A stretch of DNA of 64,000 bases. It comes from Sebastes aleutianus. Its lineage: Eukaryota; Chordata; Actinopteri; Perciformes; Sebastidae. Every line of letters starts with the position of its first letter. Within the stretch, counting starts at the first letter, position 1. Positions 1 to 10,879 of the stretch are shown in pieces. A program made the position numbers and the translations under genes. The stretch is taken from the NCBI GenBank assembly GCA_916700875.1, contig CAKAKS010000067.1:2978909-3042908 (forward strand). The letters are read 5' to 3'. A model generated the notes under the pieces. It had not been told where the DNA came from. It worked only from the letters and a program-made list of their open reading frames with translations, and did no database searches.

Positions 1-710
1 TGGAACATGTATAGAAGATGAAAGATGGAGAGAGAAGGAAGAAAACCACACTGGCAAAAAAAAAATAGACTATAAATACAGTTTTAATTTAGCACTCATT
101 TAAAAGCAGAGTTTACTGAGTGCATGCATGTAAATTATGTGTGGATATATGTGCATACTTACACCAATTGCATATTATTGATTAGCTAAATAACAGATGT
201 TGATTACGTGACATTTCCAAACTGTTGGAATGTGTACTTTTCTTATTACTGTAGATAAATAGAGCAACATCATTGGTGGCAATTCATAATCTATTCTGGG
301 AAACCGGAAATCACTACCTGAAGTATAAACTATATGCTACTGTAAGTACATAAAAAAATAAAGTGGGTACACACCAAAGACGTAAATTACAAAACTTTAT
401 CCAAATATCGTCTTCATGCAAATACACTATCAAACCCATTATAGATTAATGTCAATTTTGAAGCACTTATTTTTGTAAAGACTTTTTGAAGGTACAACAA
501 TAGATTAGGGGATTAGTATCAACCAATCATCATTTCAAACATTCTTGGAAGCATCTATCTAGTATTTTCCTTCGAGTATCGCCAATATAATCTCTAATAC
601 AAGAAAGGGAGCAGTGGACTCAGAAGGGGAATGATTTGTTTAGTCCTCCAAATTCAAGACAACCACACTTTTTTGATAACTTCTCATACAAGAAAATGTA
701 GTCTTACATT
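1..710. other. Unique AT-rich sequence, no gene seen
   Basis: No open frame of note, no recognisable repeat and no RNA gene. Ordinary AT-rich non-coding sequence. Confidence 0.5.
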
Positions 711-825
711 AATCAGAATCAGATTTATTGCCAAGAAGGTTTTCACATACAAGCAATTTGCGTTGATATATTGGTGCATAACATAAAACATATGACAAAT
801 TCAAATAAAAGCATGCACATGAGCT
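711..825 (-). repeat. LINE/SINE 3' tail fragment (minus strand)
   Basis: The plus strand starts AATCAGAATCAGATTTATTG and continues with a 'cacatacaagcaattt' block. Read on the minus strand this gives an AATAAATCTGATTCTGATT end, a common non-LTR retrotransposon tail in teleost genomes. Only the 3' end is present, as expected from 5' truncation. The family name is not assigned. Confidence 0.5.
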
Positions 826-1657
826 CATTTTGTGCTCCAGGTGACCTTCTCTTTACAGTCGGATGATCGGATGATCAGATGATCACATCCTCCAGTTCCC
901 GGCGTTATTGTTTCACAGTGATGCCGGGCTCGAGCTGCCTCGCCTAATGGACAAAAGGAGAGGAGAAAATAGAGGAAAAGGAGGAGAGGGACTGTAGGAT
1001 AATGAAAACATCATTGTATGGGAGGAGATCCTGATCTAATCACTGAGGAAATGAGGCCTGTGAATGCCCAGTCGTTTGGACTCATTTACACATCTCCTTT
1101 AATGCTGCTCACCCATCGATTAGCCACCGAGGAGTCCAGGGGAAGAAGAGGGAGACGAGTAAATGCTTCACCAGTTTAGACTCTTTACTTGTGCTCTGAG
1201 TTCAGGAAACAATTCAACATGTTAGTGTCCAAATTACTTCACAAAAAGGGTCATGATGATATTTGATTGTCTAGGGAGTCAGAAAGGAAGATACTTGCAG
1301 GTGAAATTAGGAACGGTCGGTTGAATGTATTGTTTGTGTCAGTGTGGTTAAAGGTTTAATTGCTGTGACCAACAAGTATTTAAAATTAAGTGACAAAATA
1401 GGTTATTTTTCAGTTCTAAATAGTTGATCTGCCACGTACTGTATATAACCTGGTTACATTAAGGCAACTAAAACTACTTGGTTAAGATCGGAACAGATCG
1501 CCTTAAAATTGAGAAGAAACCAGCATTAGCTTTTTTGTAGTATAACACACAACGTGAACTAGTCTCCGATGTGAAATCACTCATTTAATACGCTCAGTCA
1601 TCCACATTGACTTCCAAAACCAGACTAGTCGGCAGGACACAACGTTGGCATTCTGTG
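826..1657. other. Unique sequence, no gene seen
   Basis: A small GGATGATC-type tandem lies at about 860-886, and a moderately GC-rich purine stretch at 940-1000. No coding or RNA gene is recognised. Confidence 0.45.
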
Positions 1658-2012
1658 TTTCTGCAAACCACAAATAAGTTGAATGTCGACGTTTTTGCAT
1701 TCGGTCAGACACAGGGCTTTCACCCAGGAGACCGCTGTGTCCCTTGTGAAACCAAAAGTAAACGTTGACTTTACGCTTGTTACGTAACGTTATGTAAGAA
1801 AATCCACTAAGGGCGCTTGTTATTATTATTTAAACACAAACCATGACCTTTTTTCTGACCTTAACAAAGTAATTTTTGTTGCCTAAAGCTAAGCAATTGT
1901 TTCACAACGTTAACCACGTGGCATTGTATGTTTCTGAAAGTGTGATACGCTTATGAAACATGTATTTGGTTCAGAAATGTCAACGTTCAGTGTATCCCGT
2001 GGTTTGCAGAAA
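1658..2012. mobile_element. Family Z element, copy 1 (355 bp, 14-bp TIRs)
   Basis: The ends are perfect inverted repeats: TTTCTGCAAACCAC at 1658-1671 and GTGGTTTGCAGAAA at 1999-2012. The interior carries the dispersed core seen elsewhere: a 'tttcacccaggagaccgct' block near 1718-1737, then 'aaaagtaaacgttgac' and a run of TTACGTAACG-like words. It aligns by eye with 8640-8892. It is non-coding and read as a non-autonomous DNA transposon (MITE-like). No target-site duplication is clear. The open frame at 1953-2276 crosses its right end and is not a gene. Confidence 0.55.
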
Positions 2013-2224
2013 TGTACAATGCCAACATTTTTTCTGACAACAACTGTGCAACCTAACAAGACTTTTTATGGTGGAACAACATCTCGCCGCTTGTGCTATG
2101 TATTTTCAATACGTCACTTTGCAAACAGTCATTTGAATAAACAACAAATGCTGCCAGAGTGGGACAGTCAAGGAAATATAAATATGAGTTACTTTAAGTG
2201 CTTCAACAAATTACCAATTATGTT

Positions 2225-3245
2225 GTTTTTCCAACCGAATCTCATGGGAAGGCGTATAAATAGCACGACATTTTGACATTTCTGCTTAAAGTGGCAGCAG
2301 TATATTTTTGGCATCATTCAGCAAAAATTCCATAATAACCTTTCAGCATATTGTAATTTAAGTGTTCTGAGAGAAAACTAGACTTCTGCTCCTCCTCATG
2401 GCTCTGTTTTCAGGCTTTAAAAAAATCTTGCACGTGACGGGAGACTTTGACCAATCACAGGTCATTTCAGAGGGAGAGCGTTCCTATTGGCTGTGCTCCG
2501 GTCATGTGACCGATACTTTAACTCACTACATTAACTTTTTTTAATCTTATTTGCTCCAATCTCGCCTACGTCAGCTTTAATGTTGTGAAACAGCTTTTTG
2601 CGTTTCATTTAACGTCACGTCGTTACTGTGCCACGGTTGTGGTTATGTTTAGCCAATAAAACCACTTAGTTAGGTTTAGGAAAAACATTATGGTTGAGCT
2701 TCAAATAACTACGTAAACTAAATAAAATACTTATGTGCGCAGCGTAACATTAGTTACGGACAGTTATGGACTTAAAAAAAACAATCGTCAGAATTAAGCA
2801 AGCGATCTTCTACTCAGCAGAGTGAAACTATCGCCAATTATAAACGGACTACCGTTCCCAGTGCATAACTGACAGCGCTGAACAAACAGCAGATCAGTGA
2901 TCTCCGCCGGGAAGAAACAGTCTCTCAGTTTGTGATCCAGCATAGTTCTTAACGGCTGCCTCTCCAACTTTGTAGATGTTCTTCTATTTATATTATTTTC
3001 TTAATTTCTATTTATAAAGCTTAATTTCCTGGAACCTTCAGTTTGACTTTACAGTCTTTTTCACTTTTTACTCTGCGTCACTAGCTCTGAGTACTGTAAA
3101 GCATATTCACATGGATGCGTTTGCATTGCAGTCAGTACAGACTACATGGCGTACACATGACACACCTAAAGCAACAAAGCCATTGTTATTGCATGTGAAA
3201 TGACTTACAAATGACCGTGTCATTCATACGCCATTTGGTGAGCAC
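2225..3245. repeat. Scattered fragments related to family Z
   Basis: Three blocks recur elsewhere. 2231-2277 (cgtataaatagcacgacatt) is the reverse complement of 8569-8612 and 56886-56930. 2636-2770 resembles the 'aaccacttagttaggtttag' arm of the core. 3060-3245 is the reverse complement of 8030-8200 and 56450-56640. Together they look like a decayed, rearranged copy of the same family. No gene is seen between them. Confidence 0.5.
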
Positions 3246-4019
3246 GGGCTGTGTTTTCCAGGTTACGACAGGTCTCCTGTGACAGATAATATTTCCTCCC
3301 TTTTGAAATGGTCTTTAAAAAAAAATCTACCTGCTGGAGTGCTTCACTGGCTGCCCTTTGACCTCTGACCCTCAGGTGAAGTGTGTGTGTGTTACAGAGG
3401 AACACATTCCTACTTAAACCATCATCTTACTGATCAAATGGTAGGTAAAAAATATATCACCAAGTAAAGTATCAGGGTGAATGATATAGATCTTGTGTCA
3501 GAGACATTGACGTTTCAATAAAACATTCATGTGTTTTCTGGTTATTGTAAATCATTCTGTGTAAGAGCTCCAATATTTAAATGCAAAAACAGTGCAAGAC
3601 TCACTCAATGAAGGAATAAATGAAAGTTCAATTTGAATGCTTAGTCTAATTTCCTGATATGTCGCCATTTAACTTCAGTCAGTGACTATTTTCAAAGAGT
3701 AATGATGGAGTAAATAAAAAACGTTAAAAAGATAAACCATATTTAATAGTAAGGCTTATTCAGGAAAGGCTTCTCTTTGGAGCAAGCGTGCATTCGGTAT
3801 GAAGAAGCATTCATTTATTCAAAACTGTCTCATTTTGGAGTGAATAAATTCATATCTAGCTTGCTGCAATAATTAATCTGTGATTAAAATATGTGCACCA
3901 ATTACCTCCAGCGAGTCTTTTTTAAATAAATTGATATGTTGATTCTCTGTAGCACCTCTGCAGACTTCAGGAGCATGAACAACAGGAAAAGAGAGGATAT
4001 ACAACTTTATTCATATATA
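3246..4019. other. Unique AT-rich sequence, no gene seen
   Basis: Non-coding flank of the Tc1 element. It ends in a TA-rich stretch (TATATA) that provided the TA insertion site. Confidence 0.5.
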
Positions 4020-4234
4020 CAGACGTAGGCAAAATTGTTGGTACCCTTCCGTTAAAGAAAGAAAAACCAACAATGGTCACTGAAATAACTTGAAATTGAC
4101 AAAAGTAATAATAAATAAAAATTCACTGAAAATGAACTAATGAAAATCAGATATTGTTTTTGAATTATGGTTCAGCAGAATCATTTTAAAAAACAAACTA
4201 ATGAAACTGGCCTAGACAAAAATGATGGTACCCT
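4020..4234. repeat. Tc1 terminal inverted repeat, left arm
   Basis: This arm pairs with 5426-5640. It starts CAGACGTAGGCAAAATTGTT and ends ...AATGATGGTACCCTT. A GGTACCCTT word near the outer end and a similar GGTACCCTT at the inner end recall the outer and inner direct repeats that bind transposase in IR/DR-type Tc1 elements. Confidence 0.92.
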
Positions 4235-4238
4235 TAAC

Positions 4239-5259
4239 TTAATATTTTGTTGCACAACCTTTTGAGGCAATCACTGCAAACAAGTGATTTCTGTAACTCT
4301 CAATGAGACTTCTGCACCTGTCGACAGGTATTTTGGCCCACTCCTCGTGAGCAAACTGCTCCAGCTGTCTCAGGTTTGAAGGGTGCCTTCTCCAGACTGC
4401 ATGTTTCAGCTCCTTCCACAGATGTTCAATAGGATTTAGATCAGGGCTCATAGAAGGCCACTTCAGAATAGTCCAATGTTTTGTTCATAGTCATTCTTGG
4501 GTGTTTTTAGATGTGTTTTGGGTCATTATCCTGTTTGAGGACCCATGACCTGCGACTGAGACCAAGCTTTCTGACACTGGGCAGCACATTTCGCTCCAGA
4601 ATGCCTTGATAGTCTTGAGATTTCATTGCACCCTGCACAGATTCAAGACACCCTGTGCCAGATGCAACAAAGCAGCCCCATAACATAACCGAGCCTCCTC
4701 CATGTTTTACATTAGGTACAGTGTTCTTTTCTTTGGATGCTTCATTTTTGCGTCTGTGAACATAGAGCTGATGTGACTTGCCAAAAAGCTCCAGTTTTGT
4801 CTCATCTGTCCAAAGGACATTCTCCCAGAAGCTTTGTGGCTTGTCAATATGCATTTTGGAAAATTCCAGTCTCGCTTTTTTATGATTTGGTGTCATCCTC
4901 GGTTGTCTTCCATTAAGTCCACTTTGGCTCAAACAGTGACGGATGGTGCGATCTGACACTGATGTACCTTGACCTTGGAGTTCACCTCTAATCTCTTTGG
5001 AAGTTGTTCTGGGCTCTTTGGTTACCATTCGTGTTATCCGTCTCTTCAATATGTCATCAATTTTCCTCTTGCGGCCACGTCCAGGGAGGTTGGCTACAGT
5101 CCCATAGACCTTAAACTTCTGAATAATATGTGCAGCTGTAGTCACAGGAACATCAAGCTGCTTGGAGACGGTCTTATAGCCTTTACCTTTAACATGAAGG
5201 TCTATAATGTTCTTTCTGATCTCCTGAGACAACTCTCTCCTTAGCTTTCTGTGGTCCAT
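4239..5259 (-). pseudogene. Tc1-like transposase, frameshifted (about 340 codons)
   Basis: The product would be a Tc1/mariner DDE transposase that cuts and pastes the element in the nucleus. The likely start is the Met of MDHRKLRREL (ATG at 5259-5257); upstream in-frame Mets run to 5295. Domains in order: a paired-like helix-turn-helix around KGKGYKTVSKQLDVP, a basic GRPR-like hook (PGRGRKRKI), a second helix-turn-helix (about 5050-4920), then the catalytic core. The first Asp is in WTDET, the second in QDNDPKH, and the Glu in SPDLNPIEHLW. The first open stretch runs 5295-4507 and the last 4451-4239. Between them is a one-base shift just after QDNDPKH, and the shifted frame then meets two TGA stops before SPDLNPIEHLW. 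The break falls between the second Asp and the Glu, so no full catalytic triad can be made. The C-terminus (EWAKIPVDRCRSLIESYRN) is typical of the family. Confidence 0.93.
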
Positions 5260-5425
5260 GTTCAGTGTGGTACACACCATGACACCAAACAGCACAGTGA
5301 CTACTTTTCACCCTTTAAATAGGCAGACTGACTGATTACAAGTTTGAAGATACCTGTGATGCTATTTACAGGACACACCTTAGTTTAATATGTCCCTATG
5401 GTCAAACTATTTTACATCTTTTCTA

Positions 5426-5640
5426 GGGGTACCATCATTTTTGTCCAGGCCAGTTTCATTAGTTTGTTTTTTAAAATGATTCTGCTGAACCACAATTCAA
5501 AAACAATATCTGATTTTCATTAGTTAATTTTCAGTAAATTTTTATTTATTATTACTTTTGTCAGTTTCAAGTTATTTCAGTGACTATTGTGGGTTTTTCT
5601 TTCTTTAACGGAAGGGTACCAACAATTGTGCCTACGTCTG
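5426..5640. repeat. Tc1 terminal inverted repeat, right arm
   Basis: Reverse complement of 4020-4234 with about nine differences by eye. It runs from GGGGTACCATCATTTTTGTC to the outer end CCTACGTCTG, followed by the TA target duplicate and a short TATATA run. Confidence 0.92.
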
Positions 5641-5953
5641 TATATATATATATATTCTGCGGATAAAGAGTTTACTGTCCTGCTCCAAGGCTGCTTACCT
5701 TCAACAAGACTATTTATTCATATTTGCCGGAAAATATTCTGAATTTATATGATCTGACCTACTGTCTGGTTCCTCTGGAAATCAGTCTGTATGTTTGCAT
5801 TTGGTTGTTAAGGTTCATATGACCCAATCAGGGCTCATAACCAAAAGATATGGAAACACAATTATTGGTTGCAAGTAGGAGTGACATATTTGTAATGTAG
5901 AGGAAGGAAAACAAATGTGATTCAGATCCCTGGAACATGTACACTTTTTTTTG
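5641..5953. other. Unique sequence between two mobile elements
   Basis: About 310 bp of AT-rich non-coding sequence, with a TA run at 5641-5654. No gene is seen. Confidence 0.45.
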
Positions 5954-6403
5954 AAACGGGACATATCATACACATTTTCAGATTCATACTTGCAGTTCGG
6001 GTTTCTACTAGAACATGTTTATATGCTTTAATGTTCCAAAAATACATAATTTTTTCCATACTGTCTGTCTGGATATACCTGTATTCACCCTCTGTCTGAG
6101 ACGCTCCATTTTAGCGCCTGTCTCTTTAAGACCCCGTCCCGAAAAAGTCGAGTCTGCTCTGATTGGTTAGTGAGAAAAATGTAGTGCACCTTTGCAGAGG
6201 TAGTTCTCAAGCTGTGGGCGGTATATTCAAATGAGCCTGCATGTGACATAGGAAGGGGAGCCAAATCTGAATGACTTCTTCTGATCTAGACAGCGCTCAA
6301 AACACTGACTGGTTGTCTTATTTCACAGTTTGTGGGTTGGTAGACACTCCAGATACCCAAATGTATCTATGAAAAAGTGAGTTTTTCATTATATATCCCC
6401 TTT
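5954..6403 (-). mobile_element. piggyBac-like MITE, copy A (decayed ends)
   Basis: Non-coding. Blocks match the 10,880-11,378 element in reverse orientation: 'gggacatatcat' and 'gggtttctactagaacatgt' near 5958-6018, then a 'ctgtattcaccctctgtctg' block, and an end in 'gtgagtttttcattatatat' plus CCCCTTTA. The left end has drifted from TTAAAGGGGACAT to TTGAAACGGGACAT, so the TTAA flank is no longer intact. A TTAA-flanked sister copy supports a piggyBac-type origin. Confidence 0.6.
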
Positions 6404-7239
6404 ATATTTTTCAAAGTTAAAGTCCAGTAAGCTTGTATGGCTATTTACAAATGATAAGATGCATTGGTGTCTATAAAAATGGAGCCTAATTAGCTTAGAA
6501 GATGTTTTTTAGACATCGTATAACCTTTTTGACAGTATTTCAAGGCCTAAAGGGTCTCCTGGACGTATTTTTCAGCAAAATCTGTACAAAACAACTTAAA
6601 AAAGTAATTTACATATACACATCATTGTTGAGATCACTTACACATGAGATGCTAATGGCGGCTTGTTTACGTCCAGCCACAATCTTCAAGTTTACACTTG
6701 AACTGTTCAAGATGGACTGCCCTCTGACATAGTTGCCTTCTCTGGTGCAGGTATCAGGTGAAGAAACGGCTGCAGTTTACTCTCACTTCATTTTGGCTCT
6801 CCGGGAACCTGCAGGCTAACGGATGTCAAACATCTGTCATCTAATACCCCTAAATATTTCAATTTAGGGTCATCTCCTGCAGCTGGATAGCATTACATTC
6901 TCACCTTTAATGAACCACACCTTTGTGTGAGTCTCCTCTGCCAGACTTACATATTCAGGTGTCAGTCTGACATTGATTGGTGAGCTGAGCTTTAGGAGGG
7001 AAATGCTTCAGGTTATAACAACTGACTACAAGGCTCAGGTTCCGCTGTTCCCACCTACAAGCCGATGCTCAGCCACACCCCTGCTTATCACACACACACT
7101 CTTAAACGTAAGATCCCAACCTTTTTCTGTCGAGGCGAAATCTTGCACGACACAGCAAGAATTATCTCTGAGCGGAGTCTCAGCTCCCACATGTGAGACC
7201 TTTGAGATAGCTCTATCCTCTTATACTTATCCTTTACAT

Positions 7240-7240
<1 letters not shown>
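6404..7240. other. Unique sequence, no gene seen
   Basis: No recognised repeat or gene. Open frames at 6502-6732 and 6973-7371 are short and without recognisable domains; the second runs into the CA repeat. Confidence 0.45.

Positions 7241-7324
<84 letters not shown>
7241..7324 (+). repeat. (CA)n microsatellite, 84 bp
   Basis: A CA dinucleotide run with two G interruptions (about 7280 and 7288). It creates artificial Thr/His-rich and Cys/Val-rich open frames on both strands. Confidence 0.97.
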
Positions 7325-7325
<1 letters not shown>

Positions 7326-7898
7326 CCACTTTTACACAACGCGGACTCACAAGGAGGAGAATTCTGATTAGGCTGCATCCAAAGCTGCCACCCACGGGAC
7401 CCGAGGGAGATATGAATTTGAAAAGACAGTGTAGTGCCGATATGAAGCGCCTGCATCGCTGGGCAACAGGGACCCCTGTTAAGACCTGCTACCCAGAAAC
7501 CTGTCAGGGGAGAGAGACAGAGAGAAAGAGGGGGGGGAGGTCTGCATATGGAAGCTGAGCGTGCAGCAACCCAGATCTCTCATTAAAGAGGTACCGCAGT
7601 TTGCACACACACACTCCTGGCCCAGATAATACTCACACGTACAGAGCACATATTCACCTTTATCTACAACTAAATACATTTCGATTCAAGTCAGAAAACT
7701 ATTACAGGATAAATATAATTAATCTGTATGAATCTGTTCAATCTGCTCACATTTTCTTAAATATGAACTGCTCTTTGACTAAATCTGATTGACTAATGAA
7801 AAGCTGCTAATTGTTCAGGTAAAATACATGATGTGGAAAACAGTCACGTCTTATTAACACTGCCCAGTCACTATTCAAAAATAGAATGAATATTACGT
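7325..7898. other. Unique sequence, no gene seen
   Basis: A purine-rich patch (7505-7545) with a short G run. Otherwise ordinary non-coding sequence. Confidence 0.45.
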
Positions 7899-8892
7899 TT
7901 TCTGCAAACCACGTATATGTTGAATGTCTACACTTTTGCATTCAGTCAGAGCAAGTGACGTAGTACAATGAACGACTATTATTGAAAGTTACGTGGTATA
8001 ATAACGAGTGTAACAAACGAGAAAGTCCAGTAAACCAGGCCGGTCTCACCAAACGGCGGATAAATGACGCAGTATTTCACACGCAATAACGACGCCATTG
8101 TTGCTTTTGGCAGTTCATGTGTACGGCATGTAGTCTGTACTGACCAATGCAAATGCATCCATGTGAATATGCTACGCTCAGACCTAGTGACGTAGCATAA
8201 AGAGTGAGAGAGACTGCTTACGGTGGGTGGGAGGGGAGGTCGAAGGGTCAAACAAACACAGGACGTTCAACCAGGAGACCGGTGTTCGTGTCCCAGTGTT
8301 GTTGAGTTATTTTGAAGTTACGTTAGTGACACATGTTACACGTTTTGTTACATTGTTTATGTACGTATTTTACTTAGATTATATAGCTATTTTTAAGCTC
8401 AACCATAATGTTTTTCCTAAACCTGATAATTGTTACCTAAACATAACCGTAACGATTTCACTGTAACGACGTGGCGTTGACACACTAAAAGCCGTCTCAC
8501 AACGTTAAGCCTGTGGTGTATAAATGACACGCGAAAAGCCTAAAATGGGTTATCATGATGTGCGGAATACCCTTAAAATGTTGTGCTATTTATACGCCTT
8601 CCCATGAAATTGGGTTGACGAAACACAGGACTTTCAGCCAGGAGGACGCTATTTGTGTCCCGTGTGAAATCAAAAGTAAACGTTGAGTTTACGCTTGTTA
8701 TGTAACGTTGTTAGGCTTGTTACATTACGTTACGTAAGAATGTCGGCTAAGGGCGGTTACGTTGTTATGTTACATTGTTACATTATTAGTAGTGTTGTTG
8801 CCTAAACCTAACCAATCGTTTCGCGACATTAACTAAGGGGCATTGTGCGTTTCTGCCATTGTGCGTTTCTGACATATCCCGTGGTTCGCAGA
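7899..8892. mobile_element. Family Z element, copy 2 (994 bp)
   Basis: Left end TTTCTGCAAACCACG, right end CGTGGTTCGCAGA: an imperfect version of copy 1's TIR. The interior holds the shared core twice in the plus orientation: 'ggtcaaacaaacacaggac' near 8247-8265, and 'caggactttcagccaggagg' near 8625-8644. Between them lie 'gtttttcctaaacctgata' and the 'ctatttatacgccttcccat' word shared with 2231-2277 and 56886-56930. The left third (8030-8220) matches 3060-3245 and 56450-56640. It is non-coding. The doubled core suggests an insertion of one copy into another or an internal duplication. Confidence 0.55.
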
Positions 8893-9651
8893 CACGTACA
8901 ATTTGGTGACTGCACTGCTTAACTTGTGATTTAGGATTTGTACGATAGTGTGAGAGCTCTGAAAGTTTGTTTAGATGCTGGTGAATTTAGATGAAAAGAC
9001 AAAAACAATGAATTTGCTTCTGGCTGTTTTGAAAACACAATTGCCCCTGGGATTTGGGCTGTGCTCTTTATATATTCTATGAAAACAGTAGCCAAAAGGA
9101 ATCTGTGTGCATGTAACAGCACATTTGCATACCCATTTTGTTCTAGACTTTATCACCAATAGGACTAAAACTTTCCACAAATAAACAACAGCAGTAGCCC
9201 ATCTTTGTTGTCAGTAGAACCAAAGTACAATAGAGTACAATTGGCTGTTTGATTATTAATGTTACAATTAATGTGACTGATAAATATTCAAGTGATTGAG
9301 AGCGCATTCTTAAACATTGGTCTCTGTAAGAGGAAGGGAAGGATAAATTGGCATTGTTTTTAAATGAGATCATTTTTATTGAATGTAATTATCATTCATT
9401 GGAGTTCATGGCTGTCTTTTCTACCCCTACATCACTGCTTTTGGTATCTTTGACAGTGATGCACATTGAGATATTCAAGCATCGAATGCTCATAATGAAA
9501 AGAATTGAGAAACACGCTGTTCAGAAAACAGAGCAGCAGTTGGAGACACCGAAAGAGAATCCTGGTGGGGCCAGAAAAATAGAAAAATATTTCAGAGCCG
9601 CTCCCAGGGATGATTGGCTTCATATGTTATCCTGTCATTCCATGAGCTGTT
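8893..9651. other. Unique AT-rich sequence, no gene seen
   Basis: Several open frames of 60-122 codons on both strands overlap one another. None has a recognisable domain or splice context. They look like chance frames. Confidence 0.45.
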
Positions 9652-10056
9652 ATGAGAGGATGGAGTGGGTGAGGAAGGGAGGAGAGAGGATGAGGAGAGA
9701 GGGAGGGAGGAACTAAGGGGAGGGGTGAGAGGGAAAAGTAAGAAATGGGGAAGGTAGTTGAGGAGAGATGATTAGAAAAAGGAGGAATGGGAAGAAGAGG
9801 CATGAAAAAAGAGGAGGAGGGAACAAGTGAAGAAGGGAGGAGAGATGAGTACAAATTGGGGAGAAAAGGAAAGGAGAGAAATCTGGAAAGAGGAGGGAGG
9901 TGAAAGGAGGATGGAAGAGGAGATGAAAGGTAAGGTGAGAAGGTGAGACAAGAGGAAGGGAAAGATGAGTTGTTAAAAGGAAAAGTAAAAAAAGAAGATT
10001 TGAAGTGGAAAAGAGGGAAATAGAGAAGAGGCGTGGAGAGCAAAAGAGAAGACAGG
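9652..10056 (+). repeat. Polypurine tract, about 405 bp
   Basis: The plus strand is almost entirely A and G, built of irregular GGAGGA/GAGAGG/GGAAG words with rare pyrimidines. The opposite strand therefore yields a Pro/Ser/Leu/Phe-rich artefactual open frame of 138 codons. Such strand-asymmetric tracts can adopt triplex (H-DNA) structure. Confidence 0.85.
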
Positions 10057-10879
10057 AGTCAAATCAAATCAAGTCTTACTGAGAAAACAACCAGAGCAGG
10101 AAAGCACAGCCAATTTGAGATGTGAAAAGTAAAATAAAATAAAATAAAGTGGATCCCTGCAGACTGAATCCTGGCTCTTCGGCCCATCTGGTTTCAGTCT
10201 CCGGCTGCTGGTCGGAGAGCTCCAGGCCCGGCCCGGCCCGGCCCGGCCCGGCCCGGCCCGGCCCATCACCCTGACTCGGTCATACAAGACGTACACCCAC
10301 GTACGCAATCCTGGGAGAGTATAGGCCTGACGCCAGAACACAACGTGAACCAGCTGTTCTCCTGTTCTCACATATTCAACCAATCAATATCTACAACCAT
10401 GAGAGATGGAGAGAGAAAAAAAATGTGGTGTAACTGTATTCTTGATCTTGCATAACAGACTGAAGCAGATTCAGAAGATAAGGTCATGACTTTCTTGCCT
10501 CCAGATGTGACAGAAGTTGACCTAGTGGCCCAGCTGTTCCTCATATAATATGATAACCTTCCATTTTCGACATTAAATCATACAAGCAGACGATCACCAA
10601 AATGCCTAGCAGTCTTTACTTTGCGTTTTACACTAAACAAAAAAGAGGCCACTGGTCCTGCAAAGCAAAGTGTTCTCAAGTTTTCATACTTTCTGGTAAT
10701 GAAGAGATGGGACATGAGATGTCTATACTCTTCAATAAAGCCATGGGAACAAGATGAGGCATAAGAGAATATTTATTGATTTTTGGCAGGAAGCAGCAGG
10801 TTTATAGAAAAAACCTGGTCTTCATTCTGAGAAACAGCAGTGCTCAGTGGTGGAAGAACTACCTGGACCCTTTACTTAA
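10057..10879. other. Unique sequence with a GC-rich patch, no gene seen
   Basis: AAAAT tandem near 10,130-10,147, then a GC-rich patch (10,150-10,300) containing a GCCCG array. The rest is AT-rich. No gene is recognised. Confidence 0.45.
10226..10264 (+). repeat. (GCCCG)n pentamer array, 39 bp
   Basis: Nearly eight perfect GCCCG units, which is unusual in otherwise AT-rich sequence. CpG-containing and perfect, so either young or maintained. The minus-strand frame reads as Gly/Pro/Arg/Ala repeats, an artefact. Confidence 0.95.

Larger units (their letters stand above)
4020..5640 (-). mobile_element. Tc1-like DNA transposon, nearly full length (1,621 bp)
   Basis: Two inverted arms of about 215 bp flank a single transposase reading region on the minus strand. 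TA dinucleotides sit at both outer edges (4018-4019 and 5641-5642), the expected Tc1/mariner target duplication. Both termini begin CAGACGTAGGC when read inward. The length of 1.6 kb is normal for fish Tc1 elements. Long TIRs of about 210 bp are known for fish Tc1 (IR/DR) types. The arms differ at about nine positions by eye (about 96% identity), suggesting a fairly recent insertion. The coding region is broken, so this copy cannot make its own transposase. Confidence 0.95.

Noticed and set aside
1953..2276. Frame ending QPNLMGRRINSTTF, similar to a minus-strand frame at 56,767-56,994 (QPDLMGRRINNTTF)
   Set aside because: The similarity is of DNA: both contain the family Z block around 'tttatacgccttcccatgag'. 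No longer protein similarity exists.
4969..5244. 91-codon plus-strand frame
   Set aside because: Antisense shadow of the Tc1 transposase.
7088..7558. His/Thr-rich and Cys/Val-rich frames
   Set aside because: Translation of the CA microsatellite and its complement.
8247..8300. Complete tRNA-Glu gene
   Set aside because: Only a 3'-half-like stretch is present; there is no acceptor pairing and no A box.
9627..10043. 138-codon Pro/Ser/Leu-rich frame, minus strand
   Set aside because: Complement of the polypurine tract.
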